A model generated the notes under the pieces. That model worked only from the letters and a program-made list of their open reading frames with translations, made no database searches and was not told the origin of the DNA. 64,000 nt of DNA, taken from assembly GCA_028284415.1 (NCBI GenBank), contig JANQRU010000001.1, positions 372,001 through 436,000 of the forward strand, read 5' to 3'. Origin of the DNA: Pyrinomonadaceae bacterium (GTDB lineage Bacteria; Acidobacteriota; Blastocatellia; Pyrinomonadales; Pyrinomonadaceae). The translations under genes were made by a program, and so were the position numbers. This document shows positions 1-9,352 of the stretch, one piece after another. How positions within the stretch are numbered: the first letter of the stretch is position 1; each line of letters opens with the position of its first letter.

Positions 1-2008
1 TTCTGGCAAGTCCTCTGAACGAAAATAATTCATCGGAAATTTCTTTTGCAGTATCTTCGTCGATTTCGTATGGCTCATCATAGAAACATTCGTGGTTAAT
101 TAATGTCGTGGCTCTCGCAAAATTGTAACGAACAGGACCTTTCAATTGATGCCATGTGTCTTCAAAAACTTGTCTCTGTTGCTTTTCGGTTTCCCATAAT
201 TCCAAATACAAGCCGAGTTGACGACCGATAAGCTCAGCCATTATGGGAGCATTTGAGGGAAAGGGGTTGTCGGTTGTGCGGCGAATATCAAGAACGCCGA
301 TGTTTTCTTTTGCAACACCAATCGGTGCGATGATTATCTGTTGTGTGTCGGGAAATGTTTCTGTATCTTTACCGTACTTTTCTTTGACATTTTTAATAAA
401 TTCGACATCTCCCGTTTCAATAACATCAAAAGCGAAGATTTTTTTAGAATCTGTTTTTGAAAAGGTTTTGTTTTTTCTAGCTTCGCGTTCAATTTTTGAC
501 CCTTGTTTTTCCCACGAATCACCTAGTGTTTTTGCAAAGTAAAGTTCTTTATTGTTGTTGTATAAACGAATATCCAAAATATCCTGTTTATCAAAGGTTT
601 TTTGTGTAATGTCTAAAATTTCTTTATAAACTAAATCTTTGTTAAAATCCAAACGGTCTATGTTCCCTTGGATTTTATTGTTTTGAGCATTTATTTTTTG
701 AATAAGTTTTTTCCAAGACTCGGATTCTTCAATTTCTTCGAGATGAAGTACAAAATTACTCCAAAATCGGCTTATGAGAATTGCAACTTTTTCCAAAATA
801 CTCGAATGTCGCTTCGGAAAAATCCAAGGATTGTCTTTTGCTGTGCAGCACCGAATTACGCCAAGCAATTTTGTGTCTCTAAAAATCGGAACAGCCATAA
901 AACTCAAAGGTGGAACATCTTCATCATTTTTTAACTCGGAATCTGACGGTAAATTGAGCATTTCTCTGAGTATTCGTTTGAAATTTTCCGAACCGAATTT
1001 CAGAGAATCACTCCAACATTCCTCTGCTACATAAAGTTCGTTTTTTTTATCTTGGTGAAATGTCGCTAAATTAAAAATAGTTTTTGTTTTCATTTCAGCC
1101 AACACCCAAGCAGTTAAACCATCTTCCTTTTTTAGAGAATATTCTGTTTTGGCTTCTGTCCATTCCTGATAATTAGTTGCGAAAAGGCTGTATTTTTCTC
1201 CAACTTTATATTTCTTTTGGTTTGAATGAGTCAGTTCAAAGTTTTTGTAAGATCTGTCAAAAAACAAAGATGTTTCAACACATTGAAAATTTTCCGCAAC
1301 CATTTTGCAAAAATCAGTTAGCGAGTCCTTAGCTAGTTGAATTTGAACTTTAGCAGATGGTTTGTTACTGTCCTCTGTTCTATCGCTTATATCAATTCTA
1401 TCAAGAATTTTGTTTGCTTCTTCCAAAAGTCTTTTACCGACTTTATCACAAATTGCTTCGTATAATTGTGGAACTAATTCGGCAATAGTTTTGATAAATT
1501 TTTGTTCTTCGTCTGTAAATTCATTAATTTCTTCGTTGCGGTAGATTGCCAGTGAAGCATTTTTCTTATTGTTTTCACAGTCAAAGCAGATCGGAACGAT
1601 GCAAATTGAAGTAACATTGAGTTTTTTTACTAGATAATTTTCTTTGTGAGTAGGTGCATCTTTTTCTCTAGCATCCCGTATTGACATTACACCGTTGACT
1701 ATCCATTTGTTGTCAACTTTTGCGTGATTAATAAGAGCATAACCATTAGCTGAGCCTTGAATTGGAATTCTAAAGAGTGGTATTTTTTCTTTTTCTCCAA
1801 TCTGAAACCATTTGGCAAAAACATAAAGATTGCCAATAGGAGGTTCATTCTGAAATTTACTAAACGGTTCGCTTTCCCACAAAATACAACCACAAGCATC
1901 AACAGCATCGCAGAGCATTTTTAAGATTGTTTCGACTCCGTTGAGTTGGTCTTGGGATAAAGCCACTGAGATAATTTCGGAAAGTTTGTTTTGAAACAAA
2001 TCATTCAC
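1..2008 (-). CDS. GAF-domain sensor histidine kinase-like protein (3' end outside window)
   Basis: The minus strand is open without a stop from a GTG at 2008 to the window edge, giving at least 669 residues of a larger protein. Reading it, I see three segments with the look of GAF sensory domains (roughly residues 5-180, 220-380 and 410-580), with GAF-like phrases such as FMAVPIFRDTKLLGVI and IIAPIGVAKENIGVLDIRR. A helix with TWHQLKGPV follows, the His (about residue 620) placed like the H-box of a histidine kinase. The ATPase domain would lie off the window. An in-frame TAG just upstream leaves GTG (or CTG) as the only plausible start; the Shine-Dalgarno is weak. No signal peptide or membrane segment is visible, so it is probably cytosolic. 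The ligand is unknown. The kinase assignment rests on the H-box alone. Confidence 0.7.
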   Translation of the reverse strand, partial: MNDLFQNKLSEIISVALSQDQLNGVETILKMLCDAVDACGCILWESEPFSKFQNEPPIGNLYVFAKWFQIGEKEKIPLFRIPIQGSANGYALINHAKVDNKWIVNGVMSIRDAREKDAPTHKENYLVKKLNVTSICIVPICFDCENNKKNASLAIYRNEEINEFTDEEQKFIKTIAELVPQLYEAICDKVGKRLLEEANKILDRIDISDRTEDSNKPSAKVQIQLAKDSLTDFCKMVAENFQCVETSLFFDRSYKNFELTHSNQKKYKVGEKYSLFATNYQEWTEAKTEYSLKKEDGLTAWVLAEMKTKTIFNLATFHQDKKNELYVAEECWSDSLKFGSENFKRILREMLNLPSDSELKNDEDVPPLSFMAVPIFRDTKLLGVIRCCTAKDNPWIFPKRHSSILEKVAILISRFWSNFVLHLEEIEESESWKKLIQKINAQNNKIQGNIDRLDFNKDLVYKEILDITQKTFDKQDILDIRLYNNNKELYFAKTLGDSWEKQGSKIEREARKNKTFSKTDSKKIFAFDVIETGDVEFIKNVKEKYGKDTETFPDTQQIIIAPIGVAKENIGVLDIRRTTDNPFPSNAPIMAELIGRQLGLYLELWETEKQQRQVFEDTWHQLKGPVRYNFARATTLINHECFYDEPYEIDEDTAKEISDELFSFRGLAR

Positions 2009-2053
2009 AGTCAGATTATTCCACTACTTTTCTTAAAAATCAATAAATTTTGA

Positions 2054-3703
2054 TTATTTTATCATCGGTATTTCAACATCATTCCCTCTGGCAAATTCAA
2101 TCGCTTCTTCATAACCTGCATCAACGTGGCGGACGACGCCCATTCCGGGGTCGGTGGTTAGGACTCGTTCGATTCGTTTGGCGGCTTCGGGGGTGCCGTC
2201 GGCGACGATTACTTGTCCGGCGTGGAGTGAATAGCCGATGCCGACTCCGCCGCCGTGGTGGAGTGAAACCCACGTTGCACCACCGACAGCGTTTATCATT
2301 GCGTTGAGATAAACCCAATCGGCGATTGCGTCTGAGCCGTCTTTCATCGCTTCGGTTTCTCTATTTGGTGATGCGACCGAACCGCAATCAAGGTGATCTC
2401 TGCCGATGACGATTGGAGCTTTGACGATTCCTTTGGCGACCATTTCATTTAATTTGAGTCCTGCTTTGGCACGTTCGCCGTAACCCAGCCAACAGATTCG
2501 TGCAGGCAAACCTTGAAATTCGACTTGTTCTTGAGCCATTGTCAGCCAGCGTGTGAGATGGTCGTTTTCGGGGAAAAGATTCATAATTGCTTCGTCGGTT
2601 TTGTATATGTCTTCCTTTTCGCCTGAGAGTGCGACCCAGCGGAAAGGTCCTTTTCCTTCGCAAAAAAGCGGGCGGATATATGCGGGAACAAAGCCTGGAT
2701 AATCGAATGCATTTTCGATTCCGACATCTTTTGCACGTTGGCGTAAGTTGTTGCCGTAATCAAAGACGATCGAGCCTTTTTGTTGGAAAGCGAGCATTGC
2801 TTCGACGTGCTGTGCCATTGATTTCATCGCACGATCCTCATATTCGGCTTGATTAGTTTTGCGAAATTCTTCGGCTTCTTTGACGGACATTCCGACGGGA
2901 ATATAACCATACAAAACATCGTGTGCGGAAGTTTGGTCGGTAACGACATCGGGAACGATTCCGCGTTTGTTTATTTCGTGCAAAACTTCTGCTGCATTGC
3001 CGAGAAGTGCGATGGATTTTGCTTGCTTGTCCTCGACAGATTCTTTTACCATTGCGAGGGCTTCGTCTAAATCTTCACTTGAAGTATCAACCTGTTTTAA
3101 CTGCAAACGCCGTTCGATTCTCCACGGGTCAACTTCGACCAGCAAACCAACTCCACCGTTAAAAGTTATCGCTTGAGCTTGAGCACCACCCATTTCGCCA
3201 AGTCCTGCCGTTAAAACAAACTTCCCTTCAAGACTTCCCCAACCTTCTTGGCGTGCAAGCGAACCAAAAGTTTCATAAGTTCCCTGCAAAATTCCTTGTG
3301 TGCCTATGTAAATCCAACTTCCCGCAGTCATTTGTCCATACATCATTAAGCCATCACGTTCGTATTGGTCAAACTGCTCTTGCGTTGCCCAATGCGGGAC
3401 GATATTGGAATTGGCGATAAGCACTTTCGGTGCGTCTTCGTGAGATTTGAAAACAGCAACAGGTTTTCCAGATTGAACCAGCAAAGTTTCGTCTTCTTCT
3501 AGATTCCTCAATGATTCCAAAATCGCATCATAACTTTTCCAATCTCTCGCAGCTTTTCCGCGTCCGCCATAAACAATTAAATTATCGGGATCGAATGCAA
3601 CCTCATCATCCAAATTGTTCTGAATCATCCGATAAGCGGCTTCGATCAGCCAGTTTTTACAATGTAATTTTGTTCCGGTCGGTGCTTTGATTTTCCTTGT
3701 CAT
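2054..3703 (-). CDS. hutU: Urocanate hydratase (urocanase)
   Basis: Converts urocanate to 4-imidazolone-5-propionate, the second step of histidine degradation, in the cytosol with tightly bound NAD+ as electrophile. The 549-residue length fits the family (about 555). It starts with the typical [15 protein letters not shown] block and carries the glycine-rich NAD region [11 protein letters not shown] near residue 170. The conserved active-site cysteine lies in [13 protein letters not shown] (C404), and [15 protein letters not shown] follows. The gene overlaps the end of the upstream DUF2784 gene by 4 bases (ATGA), so the two are translationally coupled. No hutH, hutI or hutG lies in the window, so the rest of the pathway must be encoded elsewhere. 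Confidence 0.97.
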   Translation of the reverse strand: MTRKIKAPTGTKLHCKNWLIEAAYRMIQNNLDDEVAFDPDNLIVYGGRGKAARDWKSYDAILESLRNLEEDETLLVQSGKPVAVFKSHEDAPKVLIANSNIVPHWATQEQFDQYERDGLMMYGQMTAGSWIYIGTQGILQGTYETFGSLARQEGWGSLEGKFVLTAGLGEMGGAQAQAITFNGGVGLLVEVDPWRIERRLQLKQVDTSSEDLDEALAMVKESVEDKQAKSIALLGNAAEVLHEINKRGIVPDVVTDQTSAHDVLYGYIPVGMSVKEAEEFRKTNQAEYEDRAMKSMAQHVEAMLAFQQKGSIVFDYGNNLRQRAKDVGIENAFDYPGFVPAYIRPLFCEGKGPFRWVALSGEKEDIYKTDEAIMNLFPENDHLTRWLTMAQEQVEFQGLPARICWLGYGERAKAGLKLNEMVAKGIVKAPIVIGRDHLDCGSVASPNRETEAMKDGSDAIADWVYLNAMINAVGGATWVSLHHGGGVGIGYSLHAGQVIVADGTPEAAKRIERVLTTDPGMGVVRHVDAGYEEAIEFARGNDVEIPMIK

Positions 3704-4065
3704 ATATTTTGTTTTGTTCTAATTTTGAAAATGTAAAGATATATTGCCAAATTTATGAGAATTAGCAAAAAGCCTGCAACTAAATGCATTTGCGGTGTGA
3801 TTTCGGGATAGACGAGTGCGGTTACAAAATACTCTATAAATCCTGTTTCATAGCCTGATTCGCCCGAATTTATTCTTAGATAGCTCTCTAAATGTGTAAG
3901 CGGACAACTCCATTGAAGATACTGTATGAGAACTCCCCAAATAACCGCAGGCAAATGTATTTTCCAAATCCAATTCCAACGAATCAACAACACTCCGCCA
4001 AATATTACAAATAATATGAAGCAGAAATGGAGTATAAGTATTAGGTCAGCCAACAGACTATAAAT
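3700..4065 (-). CDS. DUF2784-family small membrane protein
   Basis: A 121-residue integral membrane protein of unknown function. From the internal ATG at 4065 it reads [15 protein letters not shown], the usual beginning of DUF2784 proteins, with about three hydrophobic segments and the conserved CPLTHLE stretch. The frame is open up to an earlier ATG at 4173 (157 residues), but that extension is hydrophilic and unlike the family; neither start has a clear ribosome-binding site. It overlaps hutU by 4 bases and is probably co-transcribed with it. A link to histidine catabolism is not established. Confidence 0.7.
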   Translation of the reverse strand: MYSLLADLILILHFCFILFVIFGGVLLIRWNWIWKIHLPAVIWGVLIQYLQWSCPLTHLESYLRINSGESGYETGFIEYFVTALVYPEITPQMHLVAGFLLILINLAIYLYIFKIRTKQNI

Positions 4066-4294
4066 CATAACTTTAGGAATTCTGAGAATCTTATCATAAA
4101 GGTTTTGTGATGTTTTTATATTTTTTGTCAGCTCATCACCAATTTGTATCTGTTGAGTTACACATTTTACCATTTATCACAAAAAACTTTTTAACCGATA
4201 GATTTTATAGTAAGATGTGCGTAATTGGTGCTTGATTCTGCATGCCAATCTACCTTCAAATCTTTTTATCAATCAAATTAATTGAGGAAAATCA

Positions 4295-4774
4295 ATGAAA
4301 AATTTCAGACTTTATTTCTGTGCAATTTTAGTGATTCTTTTTGCGTTTTCAGCTATTGCCTTCGGACAAAAGACCGCCGATAACAAAAATTATGACGCCC
4401 AATTGGCTAAAAAGCTTGGGGCAGATGATTATGGAATGAAGAGTTATGTTTTTGTTATTCTAAAAACGGGAGAAGCAAAAATAACTGACCAAAAGAAACG
4501 CAAAGAATTATTTGATGGTCATTTCTCGAATATGGGGCGTCTAGCTAAAGAAGGAAAAATGGTTTTAGCAGGACCTTTTGTAGAAGGTGGCGAAAAACGC
4601 GGACTTTTTATCTTAAACACAAAATCAATCGAAGAAGCGAAACAGATGGTCGAATCAGATCCCGCTGTCAAAGCAGGTATTTTTGATTATGAATTAACAA
4701 AATATTACGGCTCTGCGGCTTTGATGCAGATCAATGAGATACATTCTAAACTTCAAAAAACTCCAGTCAATTAG
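4295..4774 (+). CDS. Secreted YCII-related domain protein
   Basis: A 159-residue protein with an N-terminal signal peptide (KNFRLYFCAILVILFAFSAIAFG, cleavage near residue 24). A YCII-like domain follows at about residues 50-140. Family-typical features are HFSNMGRLAKEGKMVLAGPF and a later EEAKQMVESDPAVKAG, which match the ferredoxin-like YciI fold. YciI proteins are small, and a conserved His and Asp are thought to be functional; the His in FDGHFSN is present. The activity is unknown; export suggests a periplasmic role. A strong hairpin follows the stop and probably ends this transcript. Confidence 0.75.
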   Translation: MKNFRLYFCAILVILFAFSAIAFGQKTADNKNYDAQLAKKLGADDYGMKSYVFVILKTGEAKITDQKKRKELFDGHFSNMGRLAKEGKMVLAGPFVEGGEKRGLFILNTKSIEEAKQMVESDPAVKAGIFDYELTKYYGSAALMQINEIHSKLQKTPVN

Positions 4775-4812
4775 AAAAATTTTTCTGGCTAAAATTTAAG
4801 CTGTAAGTTACG

Positions 4813-4844
4813 ATGTGTTTGAATTTATAAGAATTCAAACACAT
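4813..4844 (+). terminator. 13-bp hairpin after the YCII gene, directly before the next start codon
   Basis: ATGTGTTTGAATT (4813-4825) and AATTCAAACACAT (4832-4844) form a perfect 13-bp stem with a 6-base loop, followed by a short T-run. It looks like a terminator for the upstream gene but ends only five bases before the ATG at 4850. It leaves no room for a ribosome-binding site and could also act on translation. Confidence 0.6.
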
Positions 4845-4849
4845 TTTCT

Positions 4850-7219
4850 ATGTCAGAATCTGAAGATAAACTGAAAATCCTTCAAACAAGACTTGATAAT
4901 CTTGCCAAATATGAAGCGGCTTTCAAGCGCGAAATCGCAGATATTCGCCGAGAAATAAATCTTCTAAAGGTTACTGAAAAGCCAGAAACAAAAGCACAAA
5001 CACCTAAAGAAAAACCAAGAACTGAAAAACCAAAAGAATCACAAAAATCTCAAAAGAATATTCCTCCTCAACCAGAATTTGAAAAATCACTTTTCGAAAG
5101 TCCTATCGACAAAAAGAGCAAAAAAACACCAAAAGAAAAATCTGAGATAGAAAAATTTGTCGGGAAATATCTGATAAGTATAATCGGTGTTTTAGTGACA
5201 ATTATTGGGGTTGGGATAGGTGCTAAATACGCAATTGATAACAATTTAATTAGTCCCTTGATGCGTATAGTTTTTGGCTACGTAGTTGGGCTAGGATTAG
5301 TTGGATTTGCCGTAAAACTAAAATCAAAATATCACACTTTCAGCTCAGTTTTATTAAGCGGTGGTATGGCAATTATGTATTTTATTACATACTTTGCTTA
5401 TAGTTTTTACTCCTTGATTCCTTCCATTGCAGCTTTCACTTTAATGGTAATTTTTACCGTTTTAACAGTTTTGGCTGCCATCATCTACAACCGTCAGGTT
5501 ATTGCCCACATTGGTCTTGTTGGTGCATACGCAGTTCCATTTTTGCTTAGTGAAAATTCTGGCAGGGTTGATATTTTATTCAGCTATATCTCAATAATAA
5601 ATGTTGGAATCCTTGTAGTTTCTCTAAAAAAATACTGGAAATATTTATTCTATTCTGCCTTCATAATCACTTGGTTAATATATGCAGTTTGGTATCTGGA
5701 CAGCTATGATCACACCAAACATTTTGCCCTTTCATTAACATTTCTAGGTATATTTTTCTCAATATTTTATCTGACTTTTCTGGGTTATAAGCTAATTCAT
5801 AAGAAGCCTTTTAATCTAGAAAATGTCGGATTAATTTTGCAAAATTCGTTTACCTTTTTTGGATTTGGATACGCAATTTTAGATAACAGCGTTTGGGATA
5901 AGTTTTTAGGTTTATTCGCAATCGGAAATTCATTTATTCATTACCTTGTTGCTTCCATAATTTACAAATATAAACTTGGTGATAGAAAAGTATTTTACCT
6001 TGTTGTAGCCCTATCAATTACATTTCTAACGATCGCAATTCCTGTTCAATTTGATGGAAATTGGATAACCATTTTGTGGATAGCAGAAGCAACATTTTTA
6101 TTCATTATTGGTAGAACGAAAAAAATTGCTCTGTTTGAATATTTTGCTTATGCGTTGATGATTTTCGCTTCGGTAAGCCTCCTGAATGATTGGCAGCAAG
6201 TTTATGATTCAAGGTCTTATGATATTGCCAAGACAATTTATCCTCTCCTTAATAAAGATTTCCTTACTTCAATTTTCGTGACCATATGTTTTGGTGTGAT
6301 TTTCTTTGTTGATCGGAATAAAAATTACATAGCTCAAACTGAAAACTCAATCTATCTGATTATTAAATATTTTATTCCGAGTGTTTTGCTTATTGCTCTA
6401 TACAATACTTTCCGTATGGAAATTGATAACTATTTTTATTATCAAAGCGTGCTAACAGCAATCGAAAAACCCTCAACAGATTATTATGATTACGTTAATT
6501 ATTTAACCGATTCATCGCTGAATTATTTTAACGGAATTTGGCAAATCAAATATACGATGTTCTTTTTAACAATCCTAGGCTATCTGAACATCAAAAAAAT
6601 AAAGAGTTCGAGTCTAGGATTTATAAATCTTTCACTCAATTCGTTTTTAATATTTATTTTTATAACGCTGGGCTTGGTTTGGCTTGGACTTCTAAGAGAA
6701 AATTACCTTAATCAAATTAATGCAGATAATTTTAATCGCGGCATATATCATTTAGTTATCCGGTATTTTGCATTTGTATTTCTGGCTGGAATTATTGCAG
6801 TAACTTTCGAATACATAAAACAAGAATTTATCACTAAATATATTTCTAGAAAATATCTCTCAATTGCTTTTGATTTAGGTCTTTCGTTTGTAATTTTGGT
6901 TATTTTGAGCAACGAATTAATCCATTGGACAGATATTTACAAGATTGATGAGTCAAATAAATTAGGGTTAAGTATTCTTTGGAGTTTATTTGCTGTAACA
7001 TTAATAGTAATTGGAATAATCAAGAGGAAAAAACATTTACGGATATTTGCAATTAGTTTATTTGCAGTAACTTTGGTCAAACTATTTGTATATGATATTG
7101 CCGAACTTGAAACTATTCCGAAAACAATTGCGTTTGTCACAACTGGAATCTTGCTTTTGATTGCATCATTTTTATATAACAAATATACGAAACTAATTTT
7201 TGATGAAGAAAATACTTAA
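4850..7219 (+). CDS. DUF2339 polytopic membrane protein
   Basis: A 789-residue protein with an N-terminal cytosolic coiled coil (about residues 1-45). A Lys/Pro/Glu-rich linker runs to about residue 100. Some twenty or more hydrophobic helices then fill the rest, starting with EKFVGKYLISIIGVLVTIIGVG. This layout, with the F-V/L-G-x-x-L-I start of the membrane part and LWIAEATFLFIIGR in the middle, is that of DUF2339 proteins, whose function is unknown. There is no Shine-Dalgarno and a hairpin abuts the start, so translation may be unusual. It overlaps or touches the esterase gene that follows, suggesting coupling. Other family members are similarly long (700-1000 residues). Confidence 0.85.
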   Translation: MSESEDKLKILQTRLDNLAKYEAAFKREIADIRREINLLKVTEKPETKAQTPKEKPRTEKPKESQKSQKNIPPQPEFEKSLFESPIDKKSKKTPKEKSEIEKFVGKYLISIIGVLVTIIGVGIGAKYAIDNNLISPLMRIVFGYVVGLGLVGFAVKLKSKYHTFSSVLLSGGMAIMYFITYFAYSFYSLIPSIAAFTLMVIFTVLTVLAAIIYNRQVIAHIGLVGAYAVPFLLSENSGRVDILFSYISIINVGILVVSLKKYWKYLFYSAFIITWLIYAVWYLDSYDHTKHFALSLTFLGIFFSIFYLTFLGYKLIHKKPFNLENVGLILQNSFTFFGFGYAILDNSVWDKFLGLFAIGNSFIHYLVASIIYKYKLGDRKVFYLVVALSITFLTIAIPVQFDGNWITILWIAEATFLFIIGRTKKIALFEYFAYALMIFASVSLLNDWQQVYDSRSYDIAKTIYPLLNKDFLTSIFVTICFGVIFFVDRNKNYIAQTENSIYLIIKYFIPSVLLIALYNTFRMEIDNYFYYQSVLTAIEKPSTDYYDYVNYLTDSSLNYFNGIWQIKYTMFFLTILGYLNIKKIKSSSLGFINLSLNSFLIFIFITLGLVWLGLLRENYLNQINADNFNRGIYHLVIRYFAFVFLAGIIAVTFEYIKQEFITKYISRKYLSIAFDLGLSFVILVILSNELIHWTDIYKIDESNKLGLSILWSLFAVTLIVIGIIKRKKHLRIFAISLFAVTLVKLFVYDIAELETIPKTIAFVTTGILLLIASFLYNKYTKLIFDEENT

Positions 7220-8105
7220 TATGAAATTCGCTATCTTTTTACTTTTTTTGAGCATACCTTTTGCTATTTATTCACAAACTCCAAAAAACATTAATGCTGA
7301 TGGGCTGACTGGAAAAATTATTCGCTACGAGAAATTCCAGTCTAAATTTGTCGATCCGAGAAATGTAGATGTCTGGATTCCAAGTGACTATGCAAAAAAG
7401 AAGAAATATTCAGTGATCTATATGCACGATGGTCAGAATTTGTTTATTCCAAAACTCTCTTACACGAAGATTGATTGGGGAGTTGACGAAACTGTCACAA
7501 GGCTTGTTAAAGAAAATAAAATAAAAGACACAATCGTTGTTGGAATTTGGAATACTCCTAAGCGTGTTCTGGAATATATGCCGCAGAAAGCAATCAAATA
7601 TGCTACTAAAGAAACGCTGGCAAAAGTTCCCAAACAAATGGTTGATTCTGTAGTTTCAGATAACTACTTAAAGTTCATAGTGAAAGAGCTTAAGCCGTTC
7701 ATTGACAAAAATTATAAAACAAAAACTGACAAAAAAAATACCTTCATTATGGGTTCTAGCATGGGTGGACTTATTTCCTGCTATGCTCTTTCTGAATATC
7801 CAAAAATTTTTGGCGGTGCAGGCTGTGTTTCAACGCATTATCCGGCAGGAGAAGGAGCATTTATTGAGTATTTCAGAAACAATTTACAAAAGCCAAATAA
7901 TCACAAAGTTTACTTTGATTTTGGCACAGAAAAACTTGATGCCCAATATGAGCCATACCAAAACAAAATGGATGTTGTGATGAAAGAAAAAGGCTGGACA
8001 AAAGGAAAAAATTGGATCACAAAGAAATTCGAAGGTGCGGATCATTCAGAAAGAGCTTGGAAAGAGAGAATTCATATTCCAATTGAATTTTTTCTAGGAA
8101 AATAA
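7203..8105 (+). CDS. Secreted alpha/beta-hydrolase, esterase D-like family
   Basis: A 300-residue exported hydrolase. A Lys-rich start and hydrophobic stretch (KFAIFLLFLSIPFAIYSQ) form a signal peptide cut near residue 24. The body matches the putative esterase family (PF00756): YMHDGQNLF near residue 73, the nucleophile elbow GSSMGG (Ser186), and a late His in GADHSERAW (His281). The substrate is unknown; relatives include enterochelin esterases and carbohydrate esterases. The ATG at 7203 overlaps the DUF2339 gene; a second ATG at 7221, right after the DUF2339 stop, is equally possible and also gives a good signal peptide. Its 3' end overlaps the convergent oxygenase gene by 12 bases. Confidence 0.88.
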   Translation: MKKILNMKFAIFLLFLSIPFAIYSQTPKNINADGLTGKIIRYEKFQSKFVDPRNVDVWIPSDYAKKKKYSVIYMHDGQNLFIPKLSYTKIDWGVDETVTRLVKENKIKDTIVVGIWNTPKRVLEYMPQKAIKYATKETLAKVPKQMVDSVVSDNYLKFIVKELKPFIDKNYKTKTDKKNTFIMGSSMGGLISCYALSEYPKIFGGAGCVSTHYPAGEGAFIEYFRNNLQKPNNHKVYFDFGTEKLDAQYEPYQNKMDVVMKEKGWTKGKNWITKKFEGADHSERAWKERIHIPIEFFLGK

Positions 8106-8726
8106 AACTTCTTTGCAAAAAGACGTGTTCAAAGTAAATCTAGTTCCACCTTCGATGGTTGTAACTTCGTGTACAAGTCTTGATGGAAAAACAATCAAAT
8201 CACCTGTCTTAGCCTTGATAGGATATCCAAACTTTTTGAAGTTATCATTCTTGATAAGTCCGTAAATATTTAAGATTCCACCCTGAAAAGTGTCGGTTTT
8301 GACCTCCTCTGAGTAATCATTCAGAAAAACAATAGATTGTAACTTACTAACTATTTTCGTTTTTTTTCCTCTAAAGGTTTCTGCTCCATCGGCATGTTTT
8401 CCAAGAAAATTTCCTTTCTGATAAATACTAAAGTAAGGAGGAAATATTGAATCAATCTCAATTTGAAAATGATCCTTTAACCTTGGAATTAACTCGTTAA
8501 ATCTACCTGTCAATAAGTTACTTATTTTTTCAGGGTAATCATTGATAACTCTTGGACGTTTATTATCTGTTTCATAGTCAATTCCTTCAACAATATATTC
8601 AGGTAGCGGAGTAGGTAATGATGTAGAATTTTTTATGACCTCTAACAATTCTACACAAAAATTGCGGTCAAAAAAGTTTTCAACCGCAAATAAACCCAAA
8701 TCATTTAAAACACTTAATTTTTTCAT
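8094..8726 (-). CDS. 2OG-Fe(II) oxygenase paired with PqqD-knottin protein 1
   Basis: A 210-residue soluble enzyme of the 2-oxoglutarate/Fe(II) dioxygenase superfamily, closest in appearance to prolyl-4-hydroxylase-like proteins. The metal triad is visible as H111-x-D113 (GKHADG) and H186 (RLVHEV), and the 2OG-binding Arg as R196 (GGTRFTLN). It is a paralogue of the enzyme at 9353-9967: both begin with GLFAV and share KFGYP, and the triad falls at the same residue numbers. Its ATG lies two bases after the stop of the upstream PqqD-knottin gene, so the two are translationally coupled. That coupling suggests the Cys-rich peptide is its substrate, but this is inference. It converges on the esterase gene. 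Confidence 0.88.
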   Translation of the reverse strand: MKKLSVLNDLGLFAVENFFDRNFCVELLEVIKNSTSLPTPLPEYIVEGIDYETDNKRPRVINDYPEKISNLLTGRFNELIPRLKDHFQIEIDSIFPPYFSIYQKGNFLGKHADGAETFRGKKTKIVSKLQSIVFLNDYSEEVKTDTFQGGILNIYGLIKNDNFKKFGYPIKAKTGDLIVFPSRLVHEVTTIEGGTRFTLNTSFCKEVLFS

Positions 8727-8728
8727 CC

Positions 8729-9256
8729 TTAATTAATAATCACTTCACAGGTACCACTTGAATTTGAGCCAAATGGAGCAACACAAGTAGCAGGTGGGCA
8801 ACATGGTGTCCCCATTGTGAAATCACAAGGAGACTCAACAGGCAAGCAACTTCCCATCTGTGCTGAGACTGGTGTTACAAGTGAAACAATCAAAGGTACT
8901 GTTACTGCGGCAAGTCCGTATTTTACAACAACTTCTCTACGTGTAAGATTTGTAAATGGGCTTTTCTCAAAATCCCTTTCAAGTAAATTTATTTTTTCTA
9001 GTTCATTTAATGCAAGCCAAATAAAATCTGAATCAATTTCTGATTTAAGTTCATTATTCAGTTTTTCTAATAATTCACCATAAGTCGTTTCACCATTGCA
9101 ATTTTGCCAAACAACCGTTGAGGTCTTATTTAAGTGATGAGCCTTGTCATTCCTTAAATCATATACAAGAGTTTCATCAGCTACATCTTGAACGACAATA
9201 TCTGAAATTCTGGCTTTTGGGAGCACTGAGTTCGTAAAATCTTTTTTAGATTTCAT
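8729..9256 (-). CDS. PqqD domain-Tat segment-cystine-knot-like peptide fusion 1
   Basis: A 175-residue protein in three parts. Residues 11-100 are a PqqD-like domain (ETLVYDLRNDKAHHLN, then CNG and a helical tail), a fold that binds leader peptides in peptide modification. Residues 104-132 hold TRREVVVK followed by a hydrophobic run ending VSA, as in a twin-arginine signal with an Ala-x-Ala-type cut site. The remaining 43 residues carry six cysteines (137, 144, 152, 153, 158, 170) spaced C-x6-C-x7-CC-x4-C-x11-C, the cystine-knot pattern. An AAGGAG ribosome site precedes the ATG. The oxygenase gene at 8094-8726 is coupled downstream. The peptide's role is unknown. Confidence 0.85.
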   Translation of the reverse strand: MKSKKDFTNSVLPKARISDIVVQDVADETLVYDLRNDKAHHLNKTSTVVWQNCNGETTYGELLEKLNNELKSEIDSDFIWLALNELEKINLLERDFEKSPFTNLTRREVVVKYGLAAVTVPLIVSLVTPVSAQMGSCLPVESPCDFTMGTPCCPPATCVAPFGSNSSGTCEVIIN

Positions 9257-9292
9257 TGGGGTAACTATCTCCTTTTATATTTTGATTTTTGA

Positions 9293-9321
9293 AACTTAGC
9301 AATAAGTATATGTTAAGTCAA
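9293..9321 (-). promoter_or_regulatory. Putative promoter of the PqqD-knottin 1/oxygenase pair
   Basis: On the minus strand TTGACT (9316-9321) and TAAGTT (9293-9298) are 17 bases apart, a plausible sigma-70-like pair about 40 bases upstream of the ATG at 9256. It implies that this pair has its own transcript rather than relying on read-through from 9353. Confidence 0.5.
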
Positions 9322-9352
9322 GTTTTTTTCTGTTATAGAAAACTAAGTTTTT

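Noticed and set aside
2050-2318. Arg-rich reading frames on both strands inside hutU
   Set aside because: They are out-of-frame readings of the well conserved urocanase sequence, with no ribosome site and no homology.
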